64,000 nucleotides of DNA from Vibrio aerogenes (GTDB taxonomy: Bacteria; Pseudomonadota; Gammaproteobacteria; Enterobacterales; Vibrionaceae), in contig NZ_AP024861.1 in assembly GCF_024346755.1 (NCBI RefSeq), forward strand, positions 3,844,001 through 3,908,000. The letters are read 5' to 3'. The position numbers were made by a program, and so were the translations under genes. Below are positions 1 through 9,503 of the stretch, in pieces (position 1 is the first letter of the stretch; every line of letters starts with the position of its first letter). The notes beneath the pieces were generated by a model. The model worked only from the letters and a program-made list of their open reading frames with translations, had not been told where the DNA came from and did no database searches.

Positions 1-905
1 GCCAGATCATTGAGAAAACTCAACACCTGTTCCGGCGTTTCGGCCATCTTTGTTGCCAGAGATTTTTCACTGTAGTTATTAAAACCCAATATACGGGAAA
101 TTTCGTAACGCAGTTTCAGCTCTTCAGCCATAATTTCTGTATTATCCCACTGGCCTGCATTTGGCCCGCGATCTGAAGCCCGGGTCACGAAAGCTTCATA
201 CATTTCAGCCCTCAGCTCACGGTTATCACAATAAGTCATCACCGGCAGATAAGAAGGCATTTCCAGCGTCAGCAGATAACCTTCCAGCTCTTTCGCTTCT
301 GCCGCTGCTTTTGCTGCGGCCATTGCGCTTTCAGGCATACCGGACAGTGCTTTTTCATCGGTAATGTGTTTGGTCCAGCCCATGGTTGCATCCAGCACAT
401 TATTTGAGAATTTTGACCCCAGCTCCGACATCCGCTTACTGATTTCACCATAGCGTTTCTGTTCTGCTACCGGCAGGCCGATCCCTGACAATTTAAAATC
501 ACGCAGTGCATCCTGAATGGTCTTCTTCTGCGCCTGTGTTAACCCGGCAAAAGCCTCACTGTCATGAATTTTCAGATAAGCTTCGTACAATCCTTTGTGC
601 TGCCCAACCCAAGTGCCATATTCAGATAAAATGGGCAGACAACTTTCATACGCTTCACGCAGTGCTTCACTGTTCACGACAGAATTCATATGACTCACTG
701 GCGACCAGATACGGCTCAGCCAATCATCCGCTTCTTCAATCGGCGCCACCAGATTTTCCCAGGATGGATTTTCATTATCCTGTAAAACCTGCTCAATCCG
801 CTGGCGGCATGTTTCAATCACCTGCTCAACAGCTGGCTTTACATGTTCAGGTTTGATTTGCGAAAACGGAGGTAAATCCGTAAAGGTAAGCAATGGGTTC
901 GACAT
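1..905 (-). CDS. prlC: Oligopeptidase A (M3 metallopeptidase), 5' part only
   Basis: This is the N-terminal ~301 residues of a cytosolic zinc oligopeptidase that degrades short peptides, including cleaved signal peptides. The reading frame is open from the window edge to an ATG at 905, which has an AAGGA ribosome-binding site seven bases upstream. The product begins MSNPLLTFTDLPPFSQIKPEHV, typical of PrlC. The helical N-terminal domain of the M3 family is recognisable through the segments with FSNNVLDAT and KALSGMPESA. The HExxH zinc site lies in the missing C-terminal half, so catalytic competence cannot be judged. It is divergent from rlmJ across a 267-bp gap. In enterobacteria prlC sits beside rlmJ (yhiR) and near gor, and the same grouping is seen here. 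Identity is confident from family resemblance. Confidence 0.93.
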   Translation of the reverse strand, partial: MSNPLLTFTDLPPFSQIKPEHVKPAVEQVIETCRQRIEQVLQDNENPSWENLVAPIEEADDWLSRIWSPVSHMNSVVNSEALREAYESCLPILSEYGTWVGQHKGLYEAYLKIHDSEAFAGLTQAQKKTIQDALRDFKLSGIGLPVAEQKRYGEISKRMSELGSKFSNNVLDATMGWTKHITDEKALSGMPESAMAAAKAAAEAKELEGYLLTLEMPSYLPVMTYCDNRELRAEMYEAFVTRASDRGPNAGQWDNTEIMAEELKLRYEISRILGFNNYSEKSLATKMAETPEQVLSFLNDL

Positions 906-1172
906 AAGACATTCCTTTTGATGTTTAACCATACCATCTTCCGGACAATGAAGATGCAAAGGCTGTTGTGCATGAATCAATAACGCCGGACACATATCCG
1001 GTAACATAGTTACTAAATATAGGTATGATCAGCAATTTTCAATAGCACCATACCAAAGTCAGCCAATCAATGCCTCCGGCTTACCGGTAAACAGGGCGGA
1101 TCAGAACACTGCATCTTCAGTCCACTTGAGTATATAATCAGCATTTCCCGATGCAGAACCAGAGAATTAATT

Positions 1173-2012
1173 TTGCTTAGTTATCGCCACAGTTTTCATG
1201 CCGGCAATCATGCCGATGTCCTCAAACATATCGTTCAGAGCCTGATTCTGGATGCGTTAAAACAGAAAGAAAAACCCTTCGTCTATCATGACACCCATTC
1301 CGGTGCCGGACGCTATGACCTGAATCACGAGTGGTCAGAGAAAACAGGAGAATACAAGCTGGGCATCGGTCGTATCTGGCAACAGCCGGATTTACCAACT
1401 GAGCTGAATCCTTATCAGGAAAGTGTTGCCCGGCTGAATCAGCCAAACATTCTCCGCTATTACCCCGGTTCTCCCCTTGTCGGACGGGCATTGATTCGTC
1501 CACAGGACCGGATGGTTCTGACCGAACTTCATCCCAGTGATTATCCATTGCTGGCGCAGGAATTCCAGCGGGATCGCCAGGTCAGGATTTTTAAAGAAGA
1601 TGGATTTACCCGCCTGAAAGCCAGCCTTCCCCCCAAAGAACGCCGTGGATTGGTTCTGATTGATCCGCCATACGAGCTTGCAACTGAGTACAGAGATACC
1701 GTAAAAGCGATAATTGAAGCACACAAGCGCTGGGCAACCGGGATTTATGCGATTTGGTATCCGGTCGTATACCGGGAAAATATCGATGACATGCTGACGG
1801 GCCTGAAAAATTCAGGTATCCGGAAAATTTTGCAGATTGAACTGGGCGTTTCTCCTGATACAACGGAAAGAGGCATGACCGCATCCGGTATGATCGTCAT
1901 CAATCCGCCCTGGAAACTGGAAAGTCAGATGGAAAAGCTGCTACCGTTTCTGAAAGAAAAAATTGCACCGGCAACAGGCCATTTCACGCTGAAATGGGTT
2001 GTTCCGGAGTAA
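1173..2012 (+). CDS. rlmJ: 23S rRNA (adenine-2030 N6)-methyltransferase RlmJ
   Basis: RlmJ methylates A2030 of 23S rRNA using S-adenosylmethionine. The 279-aa protein starts with the family signature MLSYRHSFHAGNHADVLKH. It carries the N6-adenine methyltransferase motif DPPY at residues 164-167, the same position as the catalytic Asp164 of the E. coli enzyme. The start codon is TTG at 1173: the signature begins exactly there and no in-frame ATG would preserve it. A purine-rich CCAGAG lies upstream. Length equals that of the family. It is probably a single-gene unit, followed 139 bases later by gor on the same strand. Its activity in E. coli supports use of extracellular DNA as a nutrient, which is background knowledge and not shown here. 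Confidence 0.95.
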   Translation: MLSYRHSFHAGNHADVLKHIVQSLILDALKQKEKPFVYHDTHSGAGRYDLNHEWSEKTGEYKLGIGRIWQQPDLPTELNPYQESVARLNQPNILRYYPGSPLVGRALIRPQDRMVLTELHPSDYPLLAQEFQRDRQVRIFKEDGFTRLKASLPPKERRGLVLIDPPYELATEYRDTVKAIIEAHKRWATGIYAIWYPVVYRENIDDMLTGLKNSGIRKILQIELGVSPDTTERGMTASGMIVINPPWKLESQMEKLLPFLKEKIAPATGHFTLKWVVPE

Positions 2013-2151
2013 AACGGACCAATATATAACCCAAGGTGCCTTAAGTTGTACGATTTACGGAACTTCAGACACAGACGAATAAACTAATATATCCAATTAA
2101 CCGAAACAGAATCATTGGGCCTCAAAGCCACGGAATCAAACGGAGAAAGTC

Positions 2152-3504
2152 ATGGCAACACATTTTGATTACATATGTATTGGCGGCGGAAGTGGCGGTA
2201 TCGCTTCTGCAAACAGAGCTGCAAGATACGGTGCAAAAGTTGCGCTCATCGAAGCAAAAGACCTGGGTGGCACCTGCGTCAATGTCGGATGTGTGCCGAA
2301 AAAAGTGATGTGGCACGGTGCTCAGGTTGCTGAAGCCATCAAGCTCTACGCAAAAGATTATGGCTTTGACGCAACCCTGAACAACTTTAACTGGTCCACT
2401 CTGGTAGAAAGTCGTCAGGCTTATATTGGCCGGATTCATCAGTCTTATGACCGGGTGTTAGGAAACAATAAGGTGGAAGTCATTCGTGGTTTTGCCAAAT
2501 TCATCGATGTCAAAACAGTCGAAGTCAACGGTGAACATTACACAGCCGATCATATCCTGATTGCGGTAGGTGGCCGGCCAAGCATCCCGAATGTTCCTGG
2601 TGCAGAATATGGTATTGATTCCAATGGTTTCTTTGAGTTGCAAGAACAACCGAAGCGGGTTGCTGTGATTGGGGCAGGTTATATTGCGGTAGAAATCGCC
2701 GGTGTATTACATGCACTGGGTAGCGAAACTCACCTGTTCTGCCGGAAACAATCTCCGATTCGCAGCTTCGATCCGATGGTGATTGAGACATTAGTGGAAG
2801 TGATGAATGAAGAAGGCCCGACACTGCACACAAACTCTGTGCCGAAAGAAATCGTCAAAGAAGCGGATGGTAGCCTGACACTTCATCTGGAAAACGGCAG
2901 CAGCCAGAATGTGGACACATTAATCTGGGCGATTGGCCGTCATCCGGCAACCGATGCGATTAACCTGGCAGCCACAGGCGTTGAAACCAATGATCGTGGT
3001 TACATCAAAGTCGATGAATTCCAGCAAACCAACGTTCCGGGCATCTACTGCGTCGGTGACATCATGGAAGGTGGTATAGAGCTGACACCGGTCGCTGTCA
3101 AAGCCGGTCGCCAGCTTTCCGAGCGCCTGTTCAACAACAAACCTGATGCGAAAATGGATTACAATCTGGTCCCGACCGTGGTCTTCAGCCATCCCCCTAT
3201 CGGTACGATTGGCCTGACAGAGCCTGAAGCAATTGCGCAATATGGTGAAGACAACGTCAAAGTCTACACGTCTTCTTTCACTGCGATGTACACCGCAGTC
3301 ACAGCCCACCGCCAACCATGCCGGATGAAACTGGTTTGCGCCGGAGCAGATGAAAAAGTCGTTGGCCTGCACGGGATTGGTTTTACCGTAGATGAAATGA
3401 TTCAGGGATTTGCGGTTGCAATGAAGATGGGCGCAACTAAAGCAGATTTTGACTCAGTCGTTGCCATTCACCCTACCGGTTCGGAAGAATTTGTCACCAT
3501 GTAG
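2152..3504 (+). CDS. gor: Glutathione-disulfide reductase
   Basis: A cytosolic flavoenzyme that uses NADPH to reduce oxidised glutathione. The 450-aa protein has the FAD-binding GGGSGG motif at residues 11-16. The redox-active cysteine pair is C42/C47 within [10 protein letters not shown] second Rossmann motif, GAGYIAVE, binds NADPH, and the C-terminal dimerisation domain ends in HPTGSEE, with the catalytic base H440. All catalytic elements are present. The ATG at 2152 has GGAGAAAG just upstream. The neighbouring ohr and ohrR also handle peroxide stress, but they are 6 kb away and not linked by operon structure. It is convergent with the downstream DUF535 gene. Confidence 0.97.
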   Translation: MATHFDYICIGGGSGGIASANRAARYGAKVALIEAKDLGGTCVNVGCVPKKVMWHGAQVAEAIKLYAKDYGFDATLNNFNWSTLVESRQAYIGRIHQSYDRVLGNNKVEVIRGFAKFIDVKTVEVNGEHYTADHILIAVGGRPSIPNVPGAEYGIDSNGFFELQEQPKRVAVIGAGYIAVEIAGVLHALGSETHLFCRKQSPIRSFDPMVIETLVEVMNEEGPTLHTNSVPKEIVKEADGSLTLHLENGSSQNVDTLIWAIGRHPATDAINLAATGVETNDRGYIKVDEFQQTNVPGIYCVGDIMEGGIELTPVAVKAGRQLSERLFNNKPDAKMDYNLVPTVVFSHPPIGTIGLTEPEAIAQYGEDNVKVYTSSFTAMYTAVTAHRQPCRMKLVCAGADEKVVGLHGIGFTVDEMIQGFAVAMKMGATKADFDSVVAIHPTGSEEFVTM

Positions 3505-3523
3505 ACCGGAGTCTGGAAAATCG

Positions 3524-3559
3524 GATCTGCCGCAAACAGAGTGAAAGATGCGGCAGATC
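3524..3559. terminator. 11-bp perfect inverted repeat between convergent genes
   Basis: GATCTGCCGCA at 3524-3534 pairs perfectly with TGCGGCAGATC at 3549-3559 across a 14-base loop. It lies just past the gor stop and 24 bases before the end of the convergent DUF535 gene. A U-run is missing on both sides, so a simple Rho-independent terminator is not certain. Confidence 0.5.
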
Positions 3560-3583
3560 AACAGATACAGAACAAGTAGCTCT

Positions 3584-4558
3584 CTACACCGGATTTAATG
3601 ATGGCTCAGGGACGCATGGCTTATATGGTTCATAACCTGTCAGCCCTGACAGTGCTTCATGCAATTGCTGGTTTAATTCATCCAGAAATTGATATCGTTT
3701 CGTATAGAGTTTCCTTTTACTGCGGTTTAATGTGTCCGGCTCTTTGCGGGGAAGCGTTAATGGAACCGCAAAAAGGTGTTTATTCAAACGGATGGCGTGG
3801 TGTTCTTCCCAAAAAGTATCGTAGTCAAATTTGACTTTTCTTGCTTTCGAGGACTGATAACGTAATGCCTGATAGACATGTCCTTTACCCGATACAGCCT
3901 GAACTTGATCGATGTTCCACTCTCTGGCCAGCATCAATGTGGTTTCCAGAATAAAAGATTTGGGTCTCAAACCATGGAATGATCGGGTGAGTGTTTTGAT
4001 ACATGCCTTGCGGTCACTACAATCCCCGCGAGGGCCCTGGACAGCACCGATATGCATTGTCCATCTTCCGTCCTGTTCCTGAAACAGTGTAAAAGACAGG
4101 CTATAAATAGTGCCAAACCCACCATACAACCGGATTCCAAGAGAACCTTCTTTGATGTTTCCCCGGAAAAGATTCAGCGTATAAACATCCCCCTCCCTGT
4201 CTGAGAGTTTCAGCAGGTCAATACCTTGTGGCGATAATAGCAATGGTGTTTTTGTCGTAAAAATCTGACTGATTAAATTATAATGATGTATCCGGGCTGT
4301 AATTCGCTGTTTCGCAGACCATGTGACACAACCGTAGGGCATGAATGACATTTCAAACACGGATGAAATATACGGTATTGATTGGCTGAGATTAGGGTCA
4401 GAAAATAATAAATTTTCCAAAGCTTTAAAATGGTGCCTTTTTATCAGACTAAACAGAATGAACCTTACAATTTTTCTGATTTTTTTTATGCCTTTATCTT
4501 CATCGTATATTTGTGTAGATAATTCTATCATTCTTGAAATATAACAAACACCATTCAT
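3584..4558 (-). CDS. VirK/YbjX (DUF535) family protein
   Basis: A 324-aa protein that I assign to the DUF535 (VirK/YbjX) family. Diagnostic stretches are the central HIGAVQGPRG and the later FHGLRPKSFIL, followed by a C-terminal FDYDTFWEE segment. Family members in enterobacteria are linked to resistance to antimicrobial peptides and to envelope stress, but no biochemical activity is established. There is no signal peptide and no clear membrane helix. The first residues include two alternative Met starts (residues 1 and 10); neither has an obvious ribosome-binding site. The gene stands alone, convergent with gor, and is preceded by nearly 1 kb of AT-rich sequence, which fits an accessory gene. 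Confidence 0.75.
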   Translation of the reverse strand: MNGVCYISRMIELSTQIYDEDKGIKKIRKIVRFILFSLIKRHHFKALENLLFSDPNLSQSIPYISSVFEMSFMPYGCVTWSAKQRITARIHHYNLISQIFTTKTPLLLSPQGIDLLKLSDREGDVYTLNLFRGNIKEGSLGIRLYGGFGTIYSLSFTLFQEQDGRWTMHIGAVQGPRGDCSDRKACIKTLTRSFHGLRPKSFILETTLMLAREWNIDQVQAVSGKGHVYQALRYQSSKARKVKFDYDTFWEEHHAIRLNKHLFAVPLTLPRKEPDTLNRSKRKLYTKRYQFLDELNQQLHEALSGLTGYEPYKPCVPEPSLNPV

Positions 4559-4872
4559 ATAAACCTCATTGAATAATTATTATTAATAAATTGATGCACG
4601 AAAACATTGACTGAATTAATAAATAAAACACCGTTCAATTTTGTTGTATATTATTTCTTTTTAAAACTACTTTTATTTACATTTTTATGAATAATTTATT
4701 TCATATGTAAAAATTTTATTATCATCGGTGATCATTGAGTTCTATCGTAAACTCCGAAGCTTTAAATGAATATTTCTCTCAATTTCCATTTTATATTTTG
4801 AATTTTGATGTTTAAAAGTGGTTATTTCGCCGCTAAATACCTGTTCTTAAATATGCGCCACTTTTGGTAACG

Positions 4873-4951
4873 AGGCAGATATCGATAAGCAGACCTTACG
4901 CGGCAGAGCCCTAAGGATGGGTTTATGCGCGTCTGTGCTCGATATCTGCCT
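4873..4951. repeat. 79-bp imperfect hairpin with 13-bp perfect outer arms
   Basis: AGGCAGATATCGA (4873-4885) and TCGATATCTGCCT (4939-4951) are perfect reverse complements. Inside, GCAGAC (4889-4894) can pair with GTCTG near 4931-4935 with a bulge. CCTTA (4894-4898) can pair with TAAGG (4912-4916) around a small GGC-AGA-GCC hairpin. It is clearly more GC-rich than its surroundings. I do not recognise it: it could be the end of a mobile element, a small RNA or a repetitive element. It is not an attC site, because the R-box core motifs are missing. Confidence 0.6.
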
Positions 4952-5029
4952 GGGTGACCGACAATTGGCAACCATGCGCTAACATCTCGCTTAAAAGTTT
5001 ACTTTTCAATAGATTAAAGAAATTCAGAG

Positions 5030-5179
5030 GGAGTGGGGAGTGGTTCTGTGACTATCGTACGGGAGGCTGGCATGGCCATATCATCAATTATTATCTCAGT
5101 CCTGATTAGTGATAAGCCAGCCGCTAAAGCCTTTCTGAATAAGGCAATAGTTTCGCATGGTCTGCCACATCTTTATTAA
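5030..5179 (+). pseudogene. IS6/IS26-family transposase relic (fragment, frameshifted)
   Basis: One frame near 5053-5104 reads YRTGGWHGHIINYYLSPD and then hits a stop. An adjacent frame (5102-5170) continues as SDKPAAKAFLNKAI followed by HGLP. Together they resemble the DDE-domain stretch of IS6-family transposases, in which a YRAVDKHGH-like segment, then a D-[FY]-LS segment, then AAK-FL-KA and an HG-P segment occur in this order and spacing. The assignment is by eye. The frameshift, stop codons and lack of any longer homologous sequence mean the gene is dead. Terminal repeats were not found. Confidence 0.45.
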
Positions 5180-5487
5180 CTACATGGACTACCAAACCTT
5201 TTATTTTTCTAATGGCTCCAACCATTTAATCATTCTACAACATTATTTTTATAATAGATTATTCAGAGACTGAAAAATTATTGACTGGAGTGATTCATTT
5301 GAGAATTATCATTAATTTTTATATTTTATGTAAAATAATACTGAGGCAATAATATATAAAATATATGTCTTCCTGGTATTTTAACAGAACTATATAAATA
5401 TTAGTTATGCACCATTAACTAATATTAATACACCCAAGTGACCTCAGGATACAGTATTCTGAGCGTCATCAACAAATCCGGTTCAAG

Positions 5488-5523
5488 AAACAGAAGACCC
5501 GCCGGGAGGCGGGTCTTCTGTTT
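5488..5523 (-). terminator. Ectoine operon terminator (16-bp stem)
   Basis: A perfect 16-bp stem runs from 5488-5503 to 5508-5523 with a four-base loop. It lies 12 bases beyond the end of ask, the last gene of the operon. On the minus strand the hairpin ends in TTT followed by CTTG. The stem is GC-rich and very stable, so it is the likely end of the ectABC-ask transcript. Confidence 0.85.
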
Positions 5524-5534
5524 CCTTTAGCGGC

Positions 5535-6953
5535 TCAGGCAACGCGACGGGGTCGCTCATACTTTTTACTACAAAATGTTTGATGCAGTACCCGAATACT
5601 GGATTCATACTCATCATCACTGACGACAAACTGAACACTCACATGCCGCATCGATGCATAGACTGCAAGCGGAGAAATCTGATCATCGGTCAAAGCCCGC
5701 ACCCCCTGGCTCAATACCGTATTTGTATTAATCAAGGCGCCGGTCACAGAAATCAATGCCACCATCGATCCTGTCACAGACGAGTCAGGAAAGTGCTGTC
5801 GGGTCCGGAGCATCACTTCATCCAGAATCTCTGTGCTACCGCTCAGGTAATAAGTGATCGAATTTGCATTCATTTCTTTACTAATCAACGTGACATGAGC
5901 ATCCGAAATAATTTCCATCACTTCACAACTCACATTATCAACTTCCCGAACCATGCTCTGATCGAAAATATGCAGCGCAAACACTTTACGCTTACCGGCG
6001 ATGATTTCAATTTTATCATCCGCAGGCTGGAACTGATTACTGATCAGTGTGCCGTCATGTTCAGGTTCAAATGTGTTTTTAATTCTCAGAGGAATATTAT
6101 GCTGACGAAGCCCGGAAGCTGCATTCGGGTGAATGGCTTCCATACCTAAAGCGGCCAGCTGATCCGCGACATCAAAGTTTGTCTGACCAATCGGGAAAAC
6201 GAGTCCCGGTCCGATAATCTTCGGATCCGCACTACTGAGGTGATATTCTTTATGAATAATGGCCTGATCAGCACCGGTCAGACAGGCGATCCGGCTGAAT
6301 GTCATCTCACTGTAGCCACGATCATAAGTTTTCATTAAGCCTTCATCACAATAGGCGTAACCAGTGATAACCGGCAGCACTTTCGTGACATCAATCGACT
6401 CAAAAGTTTGATGAATGACTTCATCCAAATTGCCTTTCAACTCATTGTTCCAGCCTGACAAGTCAATAAACTTTGCCCGGATGCCGAGAGTGTTTAACTT
6501 CAGAGCAGTGTTATAAGCACTGTGCGCTTCACCGATCGAAGATAAAAACTCTCGAATCTGCGGCAGATATTTTTGCAAAGTAAACTGACCGTACTGACAG
6601 GTCTCCAGAATATTCTCAATACAGTTCTTCGCTTCTTTCAGACGGGTCTTTATAAACTGGTCCGCCTGAATCCGGTGAAAAGGGTCGGCAAACATGTTTT
6701 CATTGATCAGAAGCATACGTTGCTCCAGCTCAGAGATTGCGTCCCGCCACGCGGCATCACGTCTGGCAACATACCGGTAAATACCCGGCTTCCCTGAGCG
6801 CTTACATTCAAGTAACGCGTCTGTCATTCCGGCGTATGCAGAAACAACAAAAACTCTGTGATACGGGTCATCCGGACGTAATAAAATATTATCAAAAACA
6901 GCGTCAAACGCTGACATCGATGTACCGCCGATTTTCTCTACGGTATAAGTCAT
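5535..6953 (-). CDS. ask: Aspartate kinase of the ectoine operon
   Basis: Phosphorylates aspartate, the first step toward aspartate semialdehyde and so toward 2,4-diaminobutyrate for ectoine. The 472-aa protein has the aspartokinase motif KIGGTSM at residues 7-13 and a C-terminal regulatory region of ACT type. It belongs to the specialised Ask_Ect type found at the end of ectABC operons, usually regarded as less subject to feedback by lysine or threonine; that is family knowledge. The ATG at 6953 has AAGGA eight bases upstream. It is the last gene of the operon, 65 bases after ectC. An ask copy here lets the cell raise precursor supply under salt stress independently of amino acid demand. Confidence 0.93.
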   Translation of the reverse strand: MTYTVEKIGGTSMSAFDAVFDNILLRPDDPYHRVFVVSAYAGMTDALLECKRSGKPGIYRYVARRDAAWRDAISELEQRMLLINENMFADPFHRIQADQFIKTRLKEAKNCIENILETCQYGQFTLQKYLPQIREFLSSIGEAHSAYNTALKLNTLGIRAKFIDLSGWNNELKGNLDEVIHQTFESIDVTKVLPVITGYAYCDEGLMKTYDRGYSEMTFSRIACLTGADQAIIHKEYHLSSADPKIIGPGLVFPIGQTNFDVADQLAALGMEAIHPNAASGLRQHNIPLRIKNTFEPEHDGTLISNQFQPADDKIEIIAGKRKVFALHIFDQSMVREVDNVSCEVMEIISDAHVTLISKEMNANSITYYLSGSTEILDEVMLRTRQHFPDSSVTGSMVALISVTGALINTNTVLSQGVRALTDDQISPLAVYASMRHVSVQFVVSDDEYESSIRVLHQTFCSKKYERPRRVA

Positions 6954-7018
6954 ATAGTTATCCTTGTAATTTACTTTCTCGTGCTTGATTGTTTTATTGA
7001 ATGAATCAGAAAAGAAAT

Positions 7019-7405
7019 TTATTCAACTAATGGATAAACGCCATGTTCATCATGGACTTCAGCGCCCGTAATCGGCGGGTTGAATACACACGCCATCACC
7101 ATATCCGAGCCCTCAGCCGCACGCAGATAATGTTCATCATGTTGATCAAGCAGATACATGGTGCCCGGTTTAATCGGATAGGTTTTCCCGTTCACCACTT
7201 CAATTTCACCTTCACCAGACATGCAATACACAGATTCCAGATGATTCTGATAATGAATATGTGTCTCTGTGCCCTGGTAAATCGTTGTAATATGAAATGA
7301 AAAACCGACATTATCGTCTTTGAGAATCATCCGGACACTTTCCCAGTTTTCTGCAACGACACGACGTTCACTGTTCTGACATTCTGCTAATGTTCTGACA
7401 ATCAT
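7019..7405 (-). CDS. ectC: L-ectoine synthase
   Basis: Cyclises N-gamma-acetyl-2,4-diaminobutyrate to ectoine, the final step. The 128-aa protein is the usual length of the family and is a single cupin domain. It begins [16 protein letters not shown] and contains the metal/substrate segment with [13 protein letters not shown]. An AAGGA ribosome-binding site lies four bases before the ATG. It is 11 bases downstream of ectB, so the two are surely cotranscribed. Confidence 0.97.
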   Translation of the reverse strand: MIVRTLAECQNSERRVVAENWESVRMILKDDNVGFSFHITTIYQGTETHIHYQNHLESVYCMSGEGEIEVVNGKTYPIKPGTMYLLDQHDEHYLRAAEGSDMVMACVFNPPITGAEVHDEHGVYPLVE

Positions 7406-7416
7406 ATGATCCTTCC

Positions 7417-8682
7417 TTATGATGCTTTTTTGGTTATTTTTGAAGACACTTCTGCGACCACACCGGTAAAGATGTCCAATCCCTGAGCCAGCTCAGCTTC
7501 AGTAATAGTCAGCGGACAGAAAAATTTCACCACTTCATCATCAGGCCCGGCCGTTTCGATAATCATGCCATCATGAAAACAGCCTTCTGAAATAGCCGCA
7601 GCTATCTCACCATTTTTACAGGCAATCCCCTTCATCAATCCCCGGCCTTTCACTTGACTAAACAAATTAGGATACAGATCAAGCGCCTTATTCAATGAAC
7701 GGTTGACCTGCTCTGAACGCTGACGGATATGACGTTCAAATGTGTGGTCAGCCCAATAGGTTTCCAGTGCTTTGGCCGCGGTGACAAAGGCATGGTTATT
7801 TCCCCGGAAAGTACCGTTATGCTCTCCGGGCAACCACTGATCGAGTTCAGGCTTCAATAACACGATCGCCATCGGCAATCCGTAACCTCCAATTGATTTC
7901 GATAGCGTCACCATATCAGGCACGATTCCGGCAGGTTCGAAACTGAAGAAAGTACCGGTCCGGCCACAGCCAGCCTGAATATCATCGACAATCATCAGGA
8001 CGCCATGAGCAGTACAAATCCGGCGCAACCTTTGTAGCCACAGATTAGATGCAGCATTTAACCCACCTTCGCCCTGCACGACTTCTAACAATACTGCTGC
8101 AGGTTTATCCAGACCGCTTGAATTGTCATTTAACATCGTTTCAAGGAGTGTCAAACCATCGACATCGGCATAATCGTCATAAGGAATCCGGGTTATTCCG
8201 GATAACGCCATTCCAGCTCCACCCCGGTGATGCTGATTACCTGTTGCAGCCAAAGCGCCTGAACTACATCCATGAAATCCATTGGTAAAGGCGATGATAT
8301 TGGTTCGGCCAGTGACCTTTCTGGCCAGCTTCATAGCAGCTTCGACAGCGTTGGTTCCCGTTGGACCGGTAAACTGAACTTTATAATCCAGTGAACGGGG
8401 CTCAAGAATATATTGCGTTAGTGCAGTTAAAAAATCTGCTTTTGCCTGCGAATACAAATCTAAGCCATGTGTCAAACCATCCCGCTCTATATAATCCAGT
8501 AAGGCCTGTTTCAATGCATCGTTATTATGGCCGTAATTCAGGGCACCAGCCCCGGAAAGAAAATCGAGATACTTATGACCATCCTCAGTCTCCAGCCAGC
8601 AACCTTTTGCCTGGGTAAAAACAACCGGAAAATGATTGGAATACGAGCGAACCTTTGATTCTTTTTGATGGAAAATATCCAT
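7417..8682 (-). CDS. ectB: Diaminobutyrate-2-oxoglutarate transaminase
   Basis: A PLP-dependent class III aminotransferase that converts aspartate semialdehyde plus glutamate to 2,4-diaminobutyrate, the first dedicated ectoine step. The 421-aa product has the cofactor-binding segment IVDDIQAG near residue 231 and the PLP lysine K262 in LSKSIGG. Residues 105-110 (TGPTGT) form the phosphate-binding turn. The ribosome-binding site AAAGGA is well placed. It lies 22 bases downstream of ectA. Length and motifs are those of EctB rather than of the related BCAA or ornithine transaminases. Confidence 0.97.
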   Translation of the reverse strand: MDIFHQKESKVRSYSNHFPVVFTQAKGCWLETEDGHKYLDFLSGAGALNYGHNNDALKQALLDYIERDGLTHGLDLYSQAKADFLTALTQYILEPRSLDYKVQFTGPTGTNAVEAAMKLARKVTGRTNIIAFTNGFHGCSSGALAATGNQHHRGGAGMALSGITRIPYDDYADVDGLTLLETMLNDNSSGLDKPAAVLLEVVQGEGGLNAASNLWLQRLRRICTAHGVLMIVDDIQAGCGRTGTFFSFEPAGIVPDMVTLSKSIGGYGLPMAIVLLKPELDQWLPGEHNGTFRGNNHAFVTAAKALETYWADHTFERHIRQRSEQVNRSLNKALDLYPNLFSQVKGRGLMKGIACKNGEIAAAISEGCFHDGMIIETAGPDDEVVKFFCPLTITEAELAQGLDIFTGVVAEVSSKITKKAS

Positions 8683-8704
8683 GTTTTAATCCTTTCTGTC
8701 TTTA

Positions 8705-9265
8705 TTATTTTTCAGATGAACAATTCAGGGGAATGCGATACAAAAACTCAGTATCGTGCTTGCCTTTGAAATGCCGGTTTTCATCCAGAAAAGTGGAAAC
8801 ACTTCCCTGCAAGCCATGCGCTTTATCCAGCTTTTTAAACAAGGCCCAAGAACTTTGGTTGTCTTCAGTGATCGTTGTTTCCACCACAGCAACCTTGCAG
8901 AGCGAAGGACGCTTCAGCAAATTCTGCAACATCCGGAATGCCAGTCCCTGACCACGAAAGCGTGGCGCGACAGCGACCTGCCAGATGAATAGCTCATCAG
9001 GAGACTCTGGCTTCCGGTAAGCAGAAATAAAACCGGCAACCGCTTGATCACGTTCTGCAAGAACGCAGGTACTGTTGAAATGAGAAGACTGAAGAAAATT
9101 ACAATAGGAAGAGTTGACATCCAAAGGCGGACAGGCCGCTATCAACTGGTGAATCCCATCACCATCATCCAGGCAAGGCGTACGAAAACGCCACGACGCA
9201 TCTTCTTCATCCCGAATGTCTGCTTGTGAGATCCAAGGTGTTGCAGTCACGATTGATTGACGCAT
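8705..9265 (-). CDS. ectA: L-2,4-diaminobutyrate acetyltransferase
   Basis: Acetylates 2,4-diaminobutyrate on its gamma amino group with acetyl-CoA, the second ectoine step. The 186-aa protein is a GNAT acetyltransferase. The acetyl-CoA binding motif is VAVAPRFRGQGLAF, with the R-x-x-G-x-[GA] loop, and the family segment ELFIWQVAV precedes it. It is the first gene of ectABC-ask. The ribosome-binding site is weak (AGAG), so the start is taken from family alignment at MRQSIVTATPW. Confidence 0.95.
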   Translation of the reverse strand: MRQSIVTATPWISQADIRDEEDASWRFRTPCLDDGDGIHQLIAACPPLDVNSSYCNFLQSSHFNSTCVLAERDQAVAGFISAYRKPESPDELFIWQVAVAPRFRGQGLAFRMLQNLLKRPSLCKVAVVETTITEDNQSSWALFKKLDKAHGLQGSVSTFLDENRHFKGKHDTEFLYRIPLNCSSEK

Positions 9266-9300
9266 AATGTTTAGAACTCTAATTAATTAACACCCTAACA

Positions 9301-9328
9301 AGGATACACAATGAGCAATTTAGATCAA
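9301..9328 (-). promoter_or_regulatory. Candidate ectA promoter
   Basis: On the minus strand TTGATC (9323-9328) and TATCCT (9301-9306) sit 16 bases apart, 36 bases before the ectA ATG. The match is fair. A 5-6-5 inverted repeat, ATGAT...ATCAT at 9383-9398, lies upstream. In other vibrios ectABC is controlled by the MarR-type regulator CosR, so the repeat could be an operator; that is inference. Confidence 0.4.
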
Positions 9329-9503
9329 GTAAAGTCTAAAAAAATCACAAAAAATTAAGTAAAATGGCATTTAAGAGACAATATGATGACATTATCATTA
9401 GATGTGTAATATTTAGAATAGTAAACAATTAACGTTAGTCTTAATCTTAAAAATGATCAAATTTTCTTCTGGAGAAATGTGCAATAAACTCAAAAGACAA
9501 AAA

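Larger units (their letters stand above)
4559..5487. other. Long AT-rich intergenic region with relics
   Basis: About 0.95 kb without an intact gene. Most is AT-rich sequence with no supported ORF. It contains the structured inverted repeat at 4873-4951 and an eroded transposase-like stretch near 5030-5179, listed separately. The promoter of the DUF535 gene must lie at its left end but I cannot pick it with confidence. The pattern fits old insertion-element turnover between the gor/DUF535 block and the ectoine operon. Confidence 0.6.

Noticed and set aside
3598..3834. 78-codon plus-strand frame near the gor end
   Set aside because: Antisense to the DUF535 gene; no ribosome-binding site or family resemblance.
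4860..4990. Possible integron attC site in the structured repeat
   Set aside because: No RYYYAAC/GTTRRRY boxes at the ends and no integrase or cassette nearby.
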